Positions 8,817 through 17,442 of a stretch of DNA of 64,000 nucleotides are shown here, piece by piece; within the stretch, counting starts at the first letter, position 1; each line of letters starts with the position of its first letter. Below the pieces are notes generated by a model. It worked only from the letters and a program-made list of their open reading frames with translations. It was not told the origin of the DNA and ran no database searches. The stretch lies in NCBI GenBank assembly GCA_902799905.1, contig CADCCB010000033.1, positions 1 through 64,000 on the forward strand. Direction: 5' to 3'. A program made the translations under genes and the position numbers. Source of the DNA: an uncultured Prevotellaceae bacterium (GTDB taxonomy: Bacteria > Bacteroidota > Bacteroidia > Bacteroidales > Bacteroidaceae).

Positions 8817-9317
8817 ATGAAAAAATTTATTCTTTGCGCAATCTGCGCTCTCTGTGGCCTGACAGCATCAGCACAGAAATTCGGTCATGTCAACACGCAG
8901 GAAATCATCCAGGCTATGCCTGAGTTCGCTGCAGCACGTACCGAGATCGAGAAACTCACCGCACAGTATGAGGCCGACCTGAAGTCCATGCAGGACGAAC
9001 TGCAGAAGAAAGGCCAGGCTTTCGAGAAGGAGTCAGCCACTCTGCCCGATAACATCAAGCAGCGTCGTGAGCAGGAACTCAACGACCTCTATCAGCGCAT
9101 CCAGCAGACCTATTCTGACAACCAGCAGGCCCTGAACAAGGCTCAGCAGGAGAAGATGCAGGCCATCACCACCAAGGTGCTCGATGCCATCAAGGCTATC
9201 GGCCAGGAGGGCGGCTACATCTACGTCATGGAGACTGGTGCAGGCATCCCCTACATCAGCACCACCCTTTCTACCGATCTCACCGCTCAGGTGAAGACCA
9301 AACTCGGTCTGAAGTAA
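8817..9317 (+). CDS. Skp/OmpH-family periplasmic chaperone (copy 2)
   Basis: 166 residues. The signal peptide is MKKFILCAICALCGLTASAQ; the mature start KFGHVNTQEIIQAMPEF is the OmpH pattern. A central coiled coil of about 70 residues rich in Glu, Gln and Lys is followed by the C-terminal strand segment (GAGIPYISTTLSTDLTAQV). It probably shares the transcript of bamA and ends at the terminator at 9338. Tandem skp paralogues after bamA are usual in Bacteroidales. Confidence 0.88.
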   Translation: MKKFILCAICALCGLTASAQKFGHVNTQEIIQAMPEFAAARTEIEKLTAQYEADLKSMQDELQKKGQAFEKESATLPDNIKQRREQELNDLYQRIQQTYSDNQQALNKAQQEKMQAITTKVLDAIKAIGQEGGYIYVMETGAGIPYISTTLSTDLTAQVKTKLGLK

Positions 9318-9337
9318 TTCTTCCCAAGACTAACAAT

Positions 9338-9381
9338 AACGACACCCGTCCAGACTCGGTTCTGGGCGGGTGTCGTTTTTT
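9338..9381 (+). terminator. Intrinsic terminator after skp copy 2
   Basis: AACGACACCCG (9338-9348) pairs with CGGGTGTCGTT (9367-9377), an 11-bp perfect stem followed by a T run. It separates the bamA block from the accessory island. Confidence 0.9.
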
Positions 9382-9509
9382 AAAGGTTGATGGTTGATGG
9401 TGCGCTCGACCTCTGGTCGCTTGCTACCATCTGGACGCAAGAATGGAGGATAGACCTGCGCACTTGAGTCTAATCTCTCAGTTCTCTGTACGCGAACGCA
9501 GGGTAGAGG

Positions 9510-9851
9510 TTAGAAGATCGCTGCGATTTTGCGAATCTTCTCAAGACGAGACATGAACGATTTGTCCTGCTTCATCTTCTGCATGTTGTAATCTGCTTGA
9601 AGACTGAGCCAAATGTTAGCATTTGTACCAAGTGCTGCCTCCAATAACAGAGCATACTCTGTAGTAACAGGACGCTTGCCATTCAGAATCTCGTTAAACA
9701 CAGTATATGACACTCCCATCTGCTGGGCCAGGTCCTTCTGGGTAAGGCCACGCGCTACAATCTCATTCTTAATCATCTCACCTGGATGAATCAACATCGA
9801 TGAAGTCATGTTGTTAGCAATCTTTTCTGCTGAATAATTCTTCTTAGCCAT
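9510..9851 (-). CDS. higA: HigA-family antitoxin
   Basis: 113 residues. Residues about 20-75 form a helix-turn-helix: HPGEMIKNEIVARGLTQKDL then GVSYTVFNEILNGKRPV, the family signature. It neutralises the adjacent toxin and usually represses the shared promoter. The gene order toxin first, antitoxin second with a 6-base gap is the normal higBA order. Confidence 0.9.
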   Translation of the reverse strand: MAKKNYSAEKIANNMTSSMLIHPGEMIKNEIVARGLTQKDLAQQMGVSYTVFNEILNGKRPVTTEYALLLEAALGTNANIWLSLQADYNMQKMKQDKSFMSRLEKIRKIAAIF

Positions 9852-9857
9852 ACCTTT

Positions 9858-10175
9858 TTATTTATAGTGATTTGACAATTCCAATATATTACATATCGTT
9901 ACTACTGATTCGTCGTCAGTTTCTTCCAGTGTGAATTCTATGCGATATTGATCGTTTGCTTTGATTGAGAAACGCCCCTCTTTGTCACCATGCAAGGCTT
10001 CGAAATGAAGAGACTTAAAAGGATATAAATCCTCTTTTCGTTTAGCCTGTATCAGGTATTTTATTCCCTTCTGATATCCTCTGACTATCTGTGGTTGAAA
10101 CCAGAGTTTTTTTACCCCAGTCTCGCCCTTAGTATAGAGATTCTCCAGATATTCTTCGTTGAACGTTACTACCAT
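9858..10175 (-). CDS. higB: HigB-like RelE-superfamily toxin
   Basis: 105 residues from ATG 10175. A longer in-frame start at 10226 would lie upstream of the -7 box at 10196-10203 and is rejected. The fold signature includes QIVRGYQKGIKYLIQAKRKEDLY, then GRFSIKANDQYRIEFTLEE, in which conserved basic residues (R, K, R) match mRNA-cleaving HigB toxins. It is expected to cut ribosome-bound mRNA when the antitoxin is lost. Confidence 0.87.
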   Translation of the reverse strand: MVVTFNEEYLENLYTKGETGVKKLWFQPQIVRGYQKGIKYLIQAKRKEDLYPFKSLHFEALHGDKEGRFSIKANDQYRIEFTLEETDDESVVTICNILELSNHYK

Positions 10176-10195
10176 TATAATTACTATTTGGGGTG

Positions 10196-10203
10196 CAAAG
10201 ATA
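10196..10203 (-). promoter_or_regulatory. -7 box of the higBA operon
   Basis: The minus strand reads TATCTTTG, 21 bases before the toxin ATG. Confidence 0.65.
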
Positions 10204-10353
10204 ATAATATTTTTCTTAATTCTCAAATAATCGAATTGTTTTTCACTTTTATGATTGATTATTCGTTATGACAGATCAGAGTCTCTGGTTCTGTTCATAT
10301 TGCCACCATGTGCTTCCATATATCAAAACTCGGTGAGATTAGTGTAACTGATT

Positions 10354-10386
10354 ACAAAAATCCCACTCATTGCTGAAATGAGCGGG
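10354..10386 (-). terminator. Terminator downstream of the BspA-like remnant
   Basis: On the minus strand CCCGCTCATT pairs with AATGAGTGGG (10 bp with one G-T wobble, loop of five) and is followed by ATTTTTG. Confidence 0.7.
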
Positions 10387-10466
10387 AAAAAGCCTCTGTT
10401 AATGATTGTTAGGCCTCAAATATTCAGGGAGATAGGCGTCATTTGTTGGAATCAGTTTTCTTTGTA

Positions 10467-11190
10467 CTATTTCACCACGACTTTTTTTCCGTTTACGATA
10501 TTAATACCCTTCTTGGGCTTAGCCTGGCGAACACCATTCAGGTCGTAAATGATGGTATGATTGTCTGTTTTATTCTCAACAGCATTGATTCCAGCAGGGA
10601 CACCTTCCTCTATAGATGCAAAGTCCTGCCAGCCCTCCGTTGCCTTGTATTTATCGATAGTGCCAATGGGCACATACAGCGTAGCATTGTTAAATGTGTT
10701 TAGGGAGAAAGTTTTGCTGTCCGATGATGATGTTTTACCATTTATTATAAACGGATTCTCAATCAGTGAAGTAACGGTGAGGATATCTGCTCCATAGAAA
10801 GCACCACCTCCAATGCTCGTCACGCCGCTGGGGATGGTGATGGAGGTGAGGCCAGAGCAGCCATAGAAAGCATAACCGCCAATGCTTGTCACGCTGTTGG
10901 GGATGGTGATGGAGGTAAGGCCGGTGCAGCCCTCGAAAGCACTCTCACCAATACTCGTCACGCTGTTGGGGATGACGGTGTTCTTACAACCTGCGATCAA
11001 CTCATTGCTTGTCGTGTGAATAATGGCATTGCAGTTGTCTCGTGAATCATATACCGTATTTCCTGACTCTACCTTCATAGAGGTAAGGCCAGAACAGTTC
11101 TGGTATTTGCAAGTGCTTTTATATCAATGATTTGTGTATTAAATGGTAGAAAAGTGATGTTGCTGATTTTTGAATGAGGCAAAATGAGAA
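10467..11190 (-). pseudogene. 5'-truncated, frameshifted BspA-like leucine-rich repeat gene
   Basis: The open part (10467-11078) encodes 203 residues without a signal peptide. It has BspA/LRR_5 repeats (GCSGLTSITIPNSVTSIG, repeated with variations), then a C-terminal part ending YDLNGVRQAKPKKGINIVNG and KKVVVK, typical of Prevotella surface proteins. Upstream of the nominal ATG the repeat consensus continues in frame (YQNCSGLTS) to a nearby TGA. Another frame continues ISNITFLPF..QIIDIKALANT before it, so a one-base shift near 11115 probably broke the gene. Intact relatives are secreted adhesin-like proteins. Confidence 0.6.
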
Positions 11191-11469
11191 TGATTTAACA
11201 TTTTTAACTTTATTAAACCATGCAAGCGCATTTTTCGTTTTACATTTTAGAGCGATTTGAAAAGTTTTCTACCCTTGTTAATATGTCGATATTATTGCAC
11301 CAGATAAGTTGGAAATTTTGAAAAAAGTATCGCGACACTCTCCTCTGCCTAGCAAGGTTCAATATATATGTTTTAAATAATCTGTTACGTATACCATCTC
11401 ATCAATCATGGTTTCTGTATTCATACAATGTCGCCGACTACCACCTAGACTACTTAAAATACAGAAAAA
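11191..11469. other. AT-rich spacer
   Basis: No convincing gene, RNA or repeat is seen. The stretch is AT-rich like the genes on either side. Confidence 0.5.
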
Positions 11470-12123
11470 CTATAGCTTCACCACGTTAGATTGATAAGCT
11501 TTGAAACCTCTGTTTTCTATCGTTTTATTATTTAAAGGGAGTGGCTCTGGCAGATTCTTATATGCCTCCATAAAGCCATCTGCCATATTGAAAGGGGTTT
11601 CTGTTACACACCCATTTGCTGATACATAGCAAAGGCGTTTCTGAAAACACTCACAATACTGCCGACTTTGAGGGGCTTCGTATAACATTCTGACCATATT
11701 GAGTAGTTGTTTCATGGCCTTCGCTTTTTTGTTTTGAATGCTGCCTTCAGATAATTCGTGTATAATGAAATATACTTTTTCGTCCGAGAGATCATATGCG
11801 ATGTAATCAGGACGGCTCATGCCTTTAGCCCAATCCCTAATATTACCATTTTCATCTGATATTTGAAACTGATTAAAAAACTCCTCATTCTTTATAAATC
11901 GGATGTTGTATTGATTATTTTCATCACCATTGTAATAAGTTGCTGTTCCTGTATTCTCTGGTCGCACAATTGGGTCACCTGCATCCTTAGTGTCAACTAT
12001 ATCAAACACTTTCTCAAACGTATCCTCTGTTAGTACAGCTGGTTCTGAAGTCCATTCTGGATATGCTCCATTCTTTTTTCTGTTGATAATGGCAAGCCAT
12101 TCTGTTTTCATCAACTCTTCCAT
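11470..12123 (-). CDS. Unknown protein partnered with AAA15 ATPase; possible PD-(D/E)XK-like fold
   Basis: 217 residues, no signal peptide or membrane helix. The family is not recognised. Around residues 105-140 the chain reads RPDYIAYDLSDEKVYFII, then HELS, then a Lys-rich helix (NKKAKAMKQLLNMVRML). A PD followed by a beta strand and an acidic residue resembles PD-(D/E)XK nucleases, but the usual E-x-K is E-L-S here, so the lysine would have to come from the following helix. It starts three bases after the ATPase stop and is surely co-transcribed with it. An effector or nuclease role is inference. Confidence 0.55.
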   Translation of the reverse strand: MEELMKTEWLAIINRKKNGAYPEWTSEPAVLTEDTFEKVFDIVDTKDAGDPIVRPENTGTATYYNGDENNQYNIRFIKNEEFFNQFQISDENGNIRDWAKGMSRPDYIAYDLSDEKVYFIIHELSEGSIQNKKAKAMKQLLNMVRMLYEAPQSRQYCECFQKRLCYVSANGCVTETPFNMADGFMEAYKNLPEPLPLNNKTIENRGFKAYQSNVVKL

Positions 12124-12126
12124 AAA

Positions 12127-13260
12127 CTACTTGGCATTATATTCAGAATATATGTTACTGATAGGGTCAGAAAGACTGCTGGCGTTGATAATGCGATGTT
12201 CACCTTCCATACGAAGGGATGTTGCTGTGCCACCAATGATTTCATAGACGTTCATGTCCTCAAATGGCATCTTGTATGTGGTATTTTCACCATTATCGTT
12301 TCGTTTAATTAGCAGATTTAGATAATTAACAATATAAGGACTATGAGTGGCCATCATCAATGTCATATCATAACCTTTCTGGGTATGAAAGCATCGGCTA
12401 ACCAGAAAATCCATTAGAGCCTTCTGGCTCTCAGGATAAAGACTCAACTCCGGTTCCTCAATAAAAATGTGAACATGCCTTCGTTTTATGTCGCCGACAT
12501 TTTGAGCAGCACTAAAGTTTTTGAGGTTATCGGTGTCGTTCATAAAACTAAACAGAGAAGATTTCATAGAAGATTCTGCATCGAAACATGTTGCAAAATA
12601 TTCTACAATAATACTCAACGGCGTAACAGTCTGCATACCAGAAGATGCGTTTTTCATATCTATACTGAAGTCTTCACCATCTGTACCTTGGATGCGATAT
12701 CGTATAGGAGCATTCTTAGATTTTTCTACTTTGAAATTAATATCAAGATAATCCAAAGAAAGACTTTTTATCTCTTCACAAGCTAAAAGGAAATTGTCCA
12801 TTGTGTCTTGAAGATAGTAGTTGGCAATTCTGCGTTCCAACTTATTATCTAGAAAATCAGGTATCATCGAACGTTTATCAGATATAAAACATACCTTATC
12901 TAAACACAAATCCTCAGGCGAAATTGTAAAACGAATATTCACCGAACGGTTCTGCATCTTAATCTCATAGTTTCCTCTTCTGTAAACTATAACAGAATCC
13001 TGTTTAAGATATTCCAAAATTCCAGAAACCTTCAGAAGAGGTTTTATCTTAAACTTTAATCCTGTCTTTTTGATACCTGCATGTTGAAGGTATGAACGCA
13101 AATTCACACGTTTGTACATCCAACGAAAAAGTGAAAGTACCTTCATTATAGTACTTTTGCCGCTACCTGATTCACCAATAAAAACGGTTAAGGGCCTTAT
13201 GTCATATAGTATAACTTCGTCAATAGGACCAAAGTTTTCTATAAGTAAATATTCGTTCAT
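12127..13260 (-). CDS. AAA15-type (OLD/SMC-like) ATPase
   Basis: 377 residues. Walker A is GESGSGKST near 29-37 in an ABC-like setting (LLIENFGPIDEVIL precedes it). An ABC-type signature NASSGMQ lies near 205-211, Walker B HIFIEEPELSLYP near 265-276, and the H-loop ATHSPYIVNYL near 305-315. Proteins of this type drive several two-gene defence systems (PARIS, Septu, Gabija-like), where the ATPase senses an invader and controls a partner effector. The ATG overlaps the stop of the upstream AlbA_2 fragment (ATGA), indicating coupled translation. Confidence 0.85.
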   Translation of the reverse strand: MNEYLLIENFGPIDEVILYDIRPLTVFIGESGSGKSTIMKVLSLFRWMYKRVNLRSYLQHAGIKKTGLKFKIKPLLKVSGILEYLKQDSVIVYRRGNYEIKMQNRSVNIRFTISPEDLCLDKVCFISDKRSMIPDFLDNKLERRIANYYLQDTMDNFLLACEEIKSLSLDYLDINFKVEKSKNAPIRYRIQGTDGEDFSIDMKNASSGMQTVTPLSIIVEYFATCFDAESSMKSSLFSFMNDTDNLKNFSAAQNVGDIKRRHVHIFIEEPELSLYPESQKALMDFLVSRCFHTQKGYDMTLMMATHSPYIVNYLNLLIKRNDNGENTTYKMPFEDMNVYEIIGGTATSLRMEGEHRIINASSLSDPISNIYSEYNAK

Positions 13261-13463
13261 ACTAAATATATTTTAAACATTCTTGAATCATCATCATTGA
13301 GACCTCTTACAATACCATCATTATCTATACTGAGGAAGATGGAACCACCCAAGCCTTTGGCAAAGGCACATACGCTCTTTAACCAATTCTTAGGATTCTT
13401 CTCTTCAAGCATCACCTTGAAATTGTATGCAGTACATTCTGCTATTAAAACCTTTAATTTCAT
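13257..13463 (-). CDS. Truncated AlbA_2 (Schlafen-type) domain protein
   Basis: 68 residues from ATG 13463, the start consistent with the -7 box at 13505-13512. Residues MKLKVLIAECTAYNFKVMLE, then KNPKNWLKSV and the glycine-rich GLGGSIFLSIDNDGIVRGLN, match the start of AlbA_2 ATP/DNA-binding domains. The family continues well past this point, but here the chain ends after DDSRMFKIYLV. Either a deletion fused the promoter and start of an AlbA_2 gene to the ATPase operon, or a short form is kept as a coupling peptide. Confidence 0.6.
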   Translation of the reverse strand: MKLKVLIAECTAYNFKVMLEEKNPKNWLKSVCAFAKGLGGSIFLSIDNDGIVRGLNDDDSRMFKIYLV

Positions 13464-13504
13464 CCTAAATGATTTTCCAATCATGAATGTCACATATTTC
13501 CTTG

Positions 13505-13512
13505 CAAAGGTA
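13505..13512 (-). promoter_or_regulatory. -7 box driving the AlbA_2/ATPase operon
   Basis: The minus strand reads TACCTTTG, about 42 bases before the ATG at 13463. Confidence 0.6.
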
Positions 13513-13628
13513 CACATTTTTTTTGAGAAGAAGGTATAAAATCATCGTTTCGCGCGTAATTTAAGCAAATTTTATCTAAAATCACATCTATGTGACACCA
13601 AAAGTTACGATAATTGAGGTTTTTTGTG

Positions 13629-13636
13629 TATTTTTG
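13629..13636 (+). promoter_or_regulatory. -7 box for the opposing unknown operon
   Basis: TATTTTTG matches TAnnTTTG. It lies 27 bases before ATG 13663 and argues against an upstream TTG start at 13624. Two promoters diverge from this 100-base interval. Confidence 0.6.
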
Positions 13637-13662
13637 TAGCCGTAAACAATAAAAAAGATGAT

Positions 13663-14349
13663 ATGGCAAAAATTGACACCCATCCTTTGGAAGGTCTTAT
13701 TGATAATCAGTTAAGGCAGCATGACTATTATTCTTTTGGTAGTATGACATGGCAACATTGTCTTGTTAATGATGAAGAGATTTATGATGCACTCCTAAAT
13801 CCCCAAAAATCCCCATATTTTGATCCAATTCATATTGAGAATGGAGATATTAAGACTATCTTACAAGTCAATGCAACATTGTTAAACATGATGTTTTATG
13901 CTGTTTATTCTGGTTATTTATTCTCATTAATAGTTAACGATGAAAGATATAACAGAGAAAAATGGAGCTACTATTATATGCATAAGAAATTAAACGGGCA
14001 TATCTATGAACCCATTTTCATTTCACTTTTACCACAAATATTTGATGACAAATATGAACTAAGTGATGAACTTAAAGAGTTGTATATAACCGACAGCCGA
14101 AATGTATTTTCTCTTGTTTATAGATGCATATACACTTTCATTTCTCATACAGGTTTAGATAATTCTAATCTTTATGAAGATATTGACAAGAATTCATCCT
14201 ATTATAAGGAAGATCTTCCCGATTTATTAAATAAAATGCATAGAAAGGGAGTTAACATTTACTATGCAGGGAAACATTTTCATAAACGCCAAGATGGAAA
14301 AGACCTAACTTCTAAAAATTTGTGGGGAGATAAGAATGAACTCGAATGA
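13663..14349 (+). CDS. Unknown protein, first gene of an IS-broken operon
   Basis: 228 residues, no signal peptide, AT-rich codon use unlike the core genes. The family is not recognised. A fairly hydrophobic helix-rich segment (NATLLNMMFYAVYSGYLFSL) lies near residues 70-90, and the C-terminal part has KMHRKGVNIYYAGKHFHK. It overlaps the next gene by 14 bases, so the two were one operon. Its divergent neighbour is the AAA15 ATPase operon; whether they act together is unknown. Confidence 0.6.
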   Translation: MAKIDTHPLEGLIDNQLRQHDYYSFGSMTWQHCLVNDEEIYDALLNPQKSPYFDPIHIENGDIKTILQVNATLLNMMFYAVYSGYLFSLIVNDERYNREKWSYYYMHKKLNGHIYEPIFISLLPQIFDDKYELSDELKELYITDSRNVFSLVYRCIYTFISHTGLDNSNLYEDIDKNSSYYKEDLPDLLNKMHRKGVNIYYAGKHFHKRQDGKDLTSKNLWGDKNELE

Positions 14350-14622
14350 TATTTCTTTTATAAAATTTGTCAAATATCCATATTACGATTACAAAAAGGA
14401 TTTTCCAAAAGGTAATGGCTGGGAAAAATCTTTTTGGGGTTCATATAGTTATAACGGTGAGATAATTGATTCTACTCAATATGTATTCAAGAAAGGCAAG
14501 TATGAAGGAATGACCTTGCAATATATTGCCGATATGTGTTGGAGGGGAATCATCAAATATATTGATTATGGATTGATATTTATTACAAAAGAATGTCTAG
14601 CACAATTACAATGTGGAAAGAG
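14336..14622 (+). pseudogene. 5' part of a gene interrupted by the IS21 element
   Basis: The first 95 codons of a gene whose remainder lies at 17443-17920. The segment YVFKKGKYEGMTLQYIADMC, then RGIIKYIDYGLIF resembles the small domain found at the C-terminus of exodeoxyribonuclease X-like proteins (F-x-x-G-K-x-x-G-x-t-x-x-x-i). The frame runs on 19 codons into the element and stops at 14678, so any product would carry a foreign tail. Removing the element and one copy of GAAAGAG restores a continuous 254-residue frame through the joint LQCGKSKLAAIRAAN. Confidence 0.85.
14616..14622. repeat. IS21 target-site duplication, left copy
   Basis: GAAAGAG, repeated at 17436-17442. One extra T is ambiguous between flank and element. 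Confidence 0.8.
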
Positions 14623-14711
14623 TGCAAAAAACGGTCGATATCCACCCACCCAAAACGGGGATATCCGTTCACTTTTCTGACTCGTTCATCCTAGTGGCGC
14701 TGCAAATTTAA

Positions 14712-15464
14712 TCATTTTTCTGTAACATCACTCTTTTTTGTCGATTTTTTCTTCCGCATACTCTCTCCTTTGAGGTCAAAACGTACAGCTGTGTGCACGA
14801 TTCTGTCAAGGATGGCATCAGCAGCAGTGGTATTCTTCTTAAGCACGTCGTACCAGTTTGAGACTGGCAATTGAGACACGATGATTGTGGATTTTTGTCC
14901 ATGTCTGTCCTCGATAATCTCCATAAAGTCTAACAGTTGCTGCCCATCAAGCACTTTGATTCCAAAGTCATCGATAATGAGCAGGTCTGTCTGCGCTAGC
15001 TTGGTGAAGAAACGATGCAGAGTGCCAGAGACTCTGGCCAACGCGATTTCCTCAAAGAGACGATAGAGATTGAAGTAAACCACCTTGTAGCCGTTCATGC
15101 AAGCCTGGTGTCCCAAGGCTGATGCAAGCCAGCTCTTGCCCGTACCGGCAGCACCTGTCATAATGATAGGCGTACCGTACTTAATGTAGTCGCAACTGGC
15201 GAGATTGAGCACCTTCTGCTTGTCTACGCCACGCGAGGAGTCAAAGATAACCTGGTCGATGGATGCCTGATAGCGGAAGTGGGCCTTCTTCAGGAGCTTC
15301 GCATTGCGGCTCATTGTTCGGTTATCTAACTCGGCCTGTATCATCATTAGCAGACCGTCTTTCAATGAGAGATCGTCATGTTGACGGGTCTCATGCAGGG
15401 ATGTCCAGAAGTTAGCCATACCAGGCATCTTCAGACTTCTGAGATTGTTGGCGATTTCGTCCAT
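14712..15464 (-). CDS. istB: IS21 helper ATPase IstB
   Basis: 250 residues. Walker A GAAGTGKSWLA is near residues 103-113 and Walker B LLIIDDFGI near 157-165, in a DnaC/DnaA-like AAA+ fold. IstB forms oligomers on target DNA and activates the IstA transposase. It follows istA after a 30-base gap. Confidence 0.95.
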   Translation of the reverse strand: MDEIANNLRSLKMPGMANFWTSLHETRQHDDLSLKDGLLMMIQAELDNRTMSRNAKLLKKAHFRYQASIDQVIFDSSRGVDKQKVLNLASCDYIKYGTPIIMTGAAGTGKSWLASALGHQACMNGYKVVYFNLYRLFEEIALARVSGTLHRFFTKLAQTDLLIIDDFGIKVLDGQQLLDFMEIIEDRHGQKSTIIVSQLPVSNWYDVLKKNTTAADAILDRIVHTAVRFDLKGESMRKKKSTKKSDVTEK

Positions 15465-15494
15465 AGTTTGATTGTTTGGGTGAGTGAATATAAA

Positions 15495-17063
15495 TTAGAT
15501 AAACTGTTTCTTTCCGCGTATGTTAGCATGACTGGGAGGACACTGGCTCTCAGGGATCTGCACTCCTATGCACTTGCTGTCCACGAGCTGACAGACAAAT
15601 TTGTAGTTGTATTTCCCATGCTCGATGGCTGTCTTGCAAGCAGTCCTAAAGATAATAGGATCTGTGCTTCTCTGCAGGCTCATCAGACCGTCACAGCTTC
15701 TGTAATGCATTTCTGGGGGCAACTTCGATGTCATAAACATCATCCTGACAAGCAGTCCGAGTTCTGGCAGCATGTTCTCACAGCGCTCGATATATCTCTC
15801 AGGTGTGCGGTTGCGATATTCCCGCGAGTTGCTGGCAAGATGCTCGTTCACGATGGTATACTTACCTGGGGCATAGTCACGTTTATGGGTTGCCACCAAT
15901 TGGCCCTCAGAATAAACCTTCACTATTGTCCGTGTATACTCTACATGCACCTTTTTGCCGATATGCTGGAAAGGTACGCTGTAATAGTGCTTGTCACGCC
16001 CCAAATAGATGCAGCAGTTGGGAGCCACCTTCATGTCAGTATAACATCTGATTTCAAAGTCCTCTGCAGGCAACGGAAGCAGATTGGGCTTGTCCACAGC
16101 CAAGAAACGTTCCTCTCGTGTATATGGGTGCTGCAGCATGCGCTTCTGGTTGTGCGCCTTCATCTTCTCTGCTGCGACCTTATTAAGCTCGTCAAGAGAG
16201 AAGAAAGTCATATTTCTGAGCTCAGCATAAACTCGCTGATATACCAGTTTTACATGGTCCTCCACGAGGCTTTTGTCCTTAGGATGCACAGGCCTTGTAG
16301 GCAGAATAAAACATCCGTAGTGATTGGCCATATCCTCGAGTATCCTGTTGACAGATGGCTCATAGCGGTCGCTCTTCACGATGGCAGCCTTAAGGTTGTC
16401 CGGGACAAGTATCTTCGGTACACCTCCTATGTGTTTAAAGTACTGTGAGATGGCATATACAAAGTCTTCAGTGCGCTGAGAAGGGACAAACAGTATATAG
16501 CCATAGTCGCTGGCTGGCAGCGAAGCCACAAAGGTCTGCGTCTTGATTATCTCACCAGTCTCTCTGTCGACATAGCCTAATGTGTCACCAGTATAGTCCA
16601 GAAAGACTTTTTCGCCTCCCACATACAGGTCTGTGAGGATGGTAGATGCCTTTTTCTCCTTGGATGCCTCAGTGTTCTGATTGTAGTGATAGCGAAACTG
16701 GGTAAGACCATAGCCATCAGGATGTTCCCTGCGATATTCCTCCCACAGAAGTTTCAGTGTCACATGGGTCTTACGGCTCTTGCTCATCTCCTCCTCGAGG
16801 TAGGGCAACAACGCCTTGAATTCCTCGAAACGCTCGTCAGGATAGGCTGCATTGCCTCCCTTCAGACGATGTTCCAGCACAGGGTCATCCAGTTTCAGAA
16901 GCCCGTCGATACCGAGAGGATCAGCCAAGGCTTTCCTCACGTAGTTGTTCACTGTCTCCTTATCCATGCCTACCTGAGTGGCTGCTTTGCGGTTGGAGAC
17001 GTTCTGCTTTTTCAGTAGCAGCAATTGCTTGATCTGACTCATACTCTTCGTTTTACCTGCCAT
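15495..17063 (-). CDS. istA: IS21 transposase IstA
   Basis: 522 residues, full length. An N-terminal helix-turn-helix (QIKQLLLLKKQNVSNRKAAT) is followed by an rve/DDE integrase core with VFLDYTGDTL (first Asp), VPDNLKAAI (second Asp) and HPKDKSLVEDHVKLV (Glu), then a C-terminal beta-barrel segment (KHYYSVPFQHIGKKVHVEYT). It cuts and joins the element ends. Confidence 0.95.
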   Translation of the reverse strand: MAGKTKSMSQIKQLLLLKKQNVSNRKAATQVGMDKETVNNYVRKALADPLGIDGLLKLDDPVLEHRLKGGNAAYPDERFEEFKALLPYLEEEMSKSRKTHVTLKLLWEEYRREHPDGYGLTQFRYHYNQNTEASKEKKASTILTDLYVGGEKVFLDYTGDTLGYVDRETGEIIKTQTFVASLPASDYGYILFVPSQRTEDFVYAISQYFKHIGGVPKILVPDNLKAAIVKSDRYEPSVNRILEDMANHYGCFILPTRPVHPKDKSLVEDHVKLVYQRVYAELRNMTFFSLDELNKVAAEKMKAHNQKRMLQHPYTREERFLAVDKPNLLPLPAEDFEIRCYTDMKVAPNCCIYLGRDKHYYSVPFQHIGKKVHVEYTRTIVKVYSEGQLVATHKRDYAPGKYTIVNEHLASNSREYRNRTPERYIERCENMLPELGLLVRMMFMTSKLPPEMHYRSCDGLMSLQRSTDPIIFRTACKTAIEHGKYNYKFVCQLVDSKCIGVQIPESQCPPSHANIRGKKQFI

Positions 17064-17122
17064 AACAATGCGTCTTTGAATTTGATTCTTTGACGCAAAG
17101 GTAGGAAAAACTTGTCAGACAA

Positions 17123-17431
17123 GTGAACGGATATGGTCCGTTTTTGTCGCAGGTGACAAATGTGAACGGATTTGCTCCGTTTTTAAGCCGTTCTAGACTG
17201 AATATCAGGCTTTTGCATTTTGTGGAGTGAACGGACATGCTCCGTTTTCAGGTCGCTCCCGCTTGCTTTCGCCTAATTGGCTTTACAGGTGAACGGATTT
17301 ACTCCGTTTTTCTGTCGATTTTTGCCAAATTGAACGGACATGCTCCGTTTTTTAGGCCTTTTTTAGGCCTTTTTCAGCTCCAGAACTGAACGGATTTGAC
17401 TGTTTTTAGTGGGGGGACATGCTCCGTTTTA
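17123..17431. repeat. Seven transposase-binding repeats at the istA end
   Basis: Copies start near 17123, 17162, 17227, 17289, 17331, 17386 and 17414; the last two are degenerate. The core is GAACGGA-n5-6-TCCGTTTT. Spacing varies from about 28 to 65 bases. Confidence 0.85.
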
Positions 17432-17435
17432 TCTA

Positions 17436-17442
17436 GAAAGAG
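17436..17442. repeat. IS21 target-site duplication, right copy
   Basis: GAAAGAG, identical to 14616-14622. Confidence 0.8.

Larger units (their letters stand above)
14623..17435 (-). mobile_element. Complete IS21-family insertion sequence
   Basis: About 2.8 kb, bounded by the 7-bp duplication GAAAGAG. The ends are imperfect inverted repeats: TGCAAAAAACGG on the left and, read inward from the right, TAGATAAAACGG. It carries istA and istB in the usual order. The istA end holds seven copies of a 20-22 bp repeat of the form gAACGGAynTGCTCCGTTTt (17123-17431). The istB end holds two (about 14625-14643 and 14652-14672). Such multiple terminal repeats are the transposase-binding sites of IS21 elements. 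Both genes look intact, so it may still be active. Confidence 0.93.

Noticed and set aside
17123-17431. Regularly recurring 20-22 bp repeats that look like a short CRISPR array
   Set aside because: They lie inside the IS21 ends, have unequal spacers, degenerate copies and counterparts at the other end; no cas gene is near.
17396-17436. Start of a separate gene inside the right end of the IS
   Set aside because: The first residues come from the IS repeats; the real frame is the continuation of the gene at 14336.
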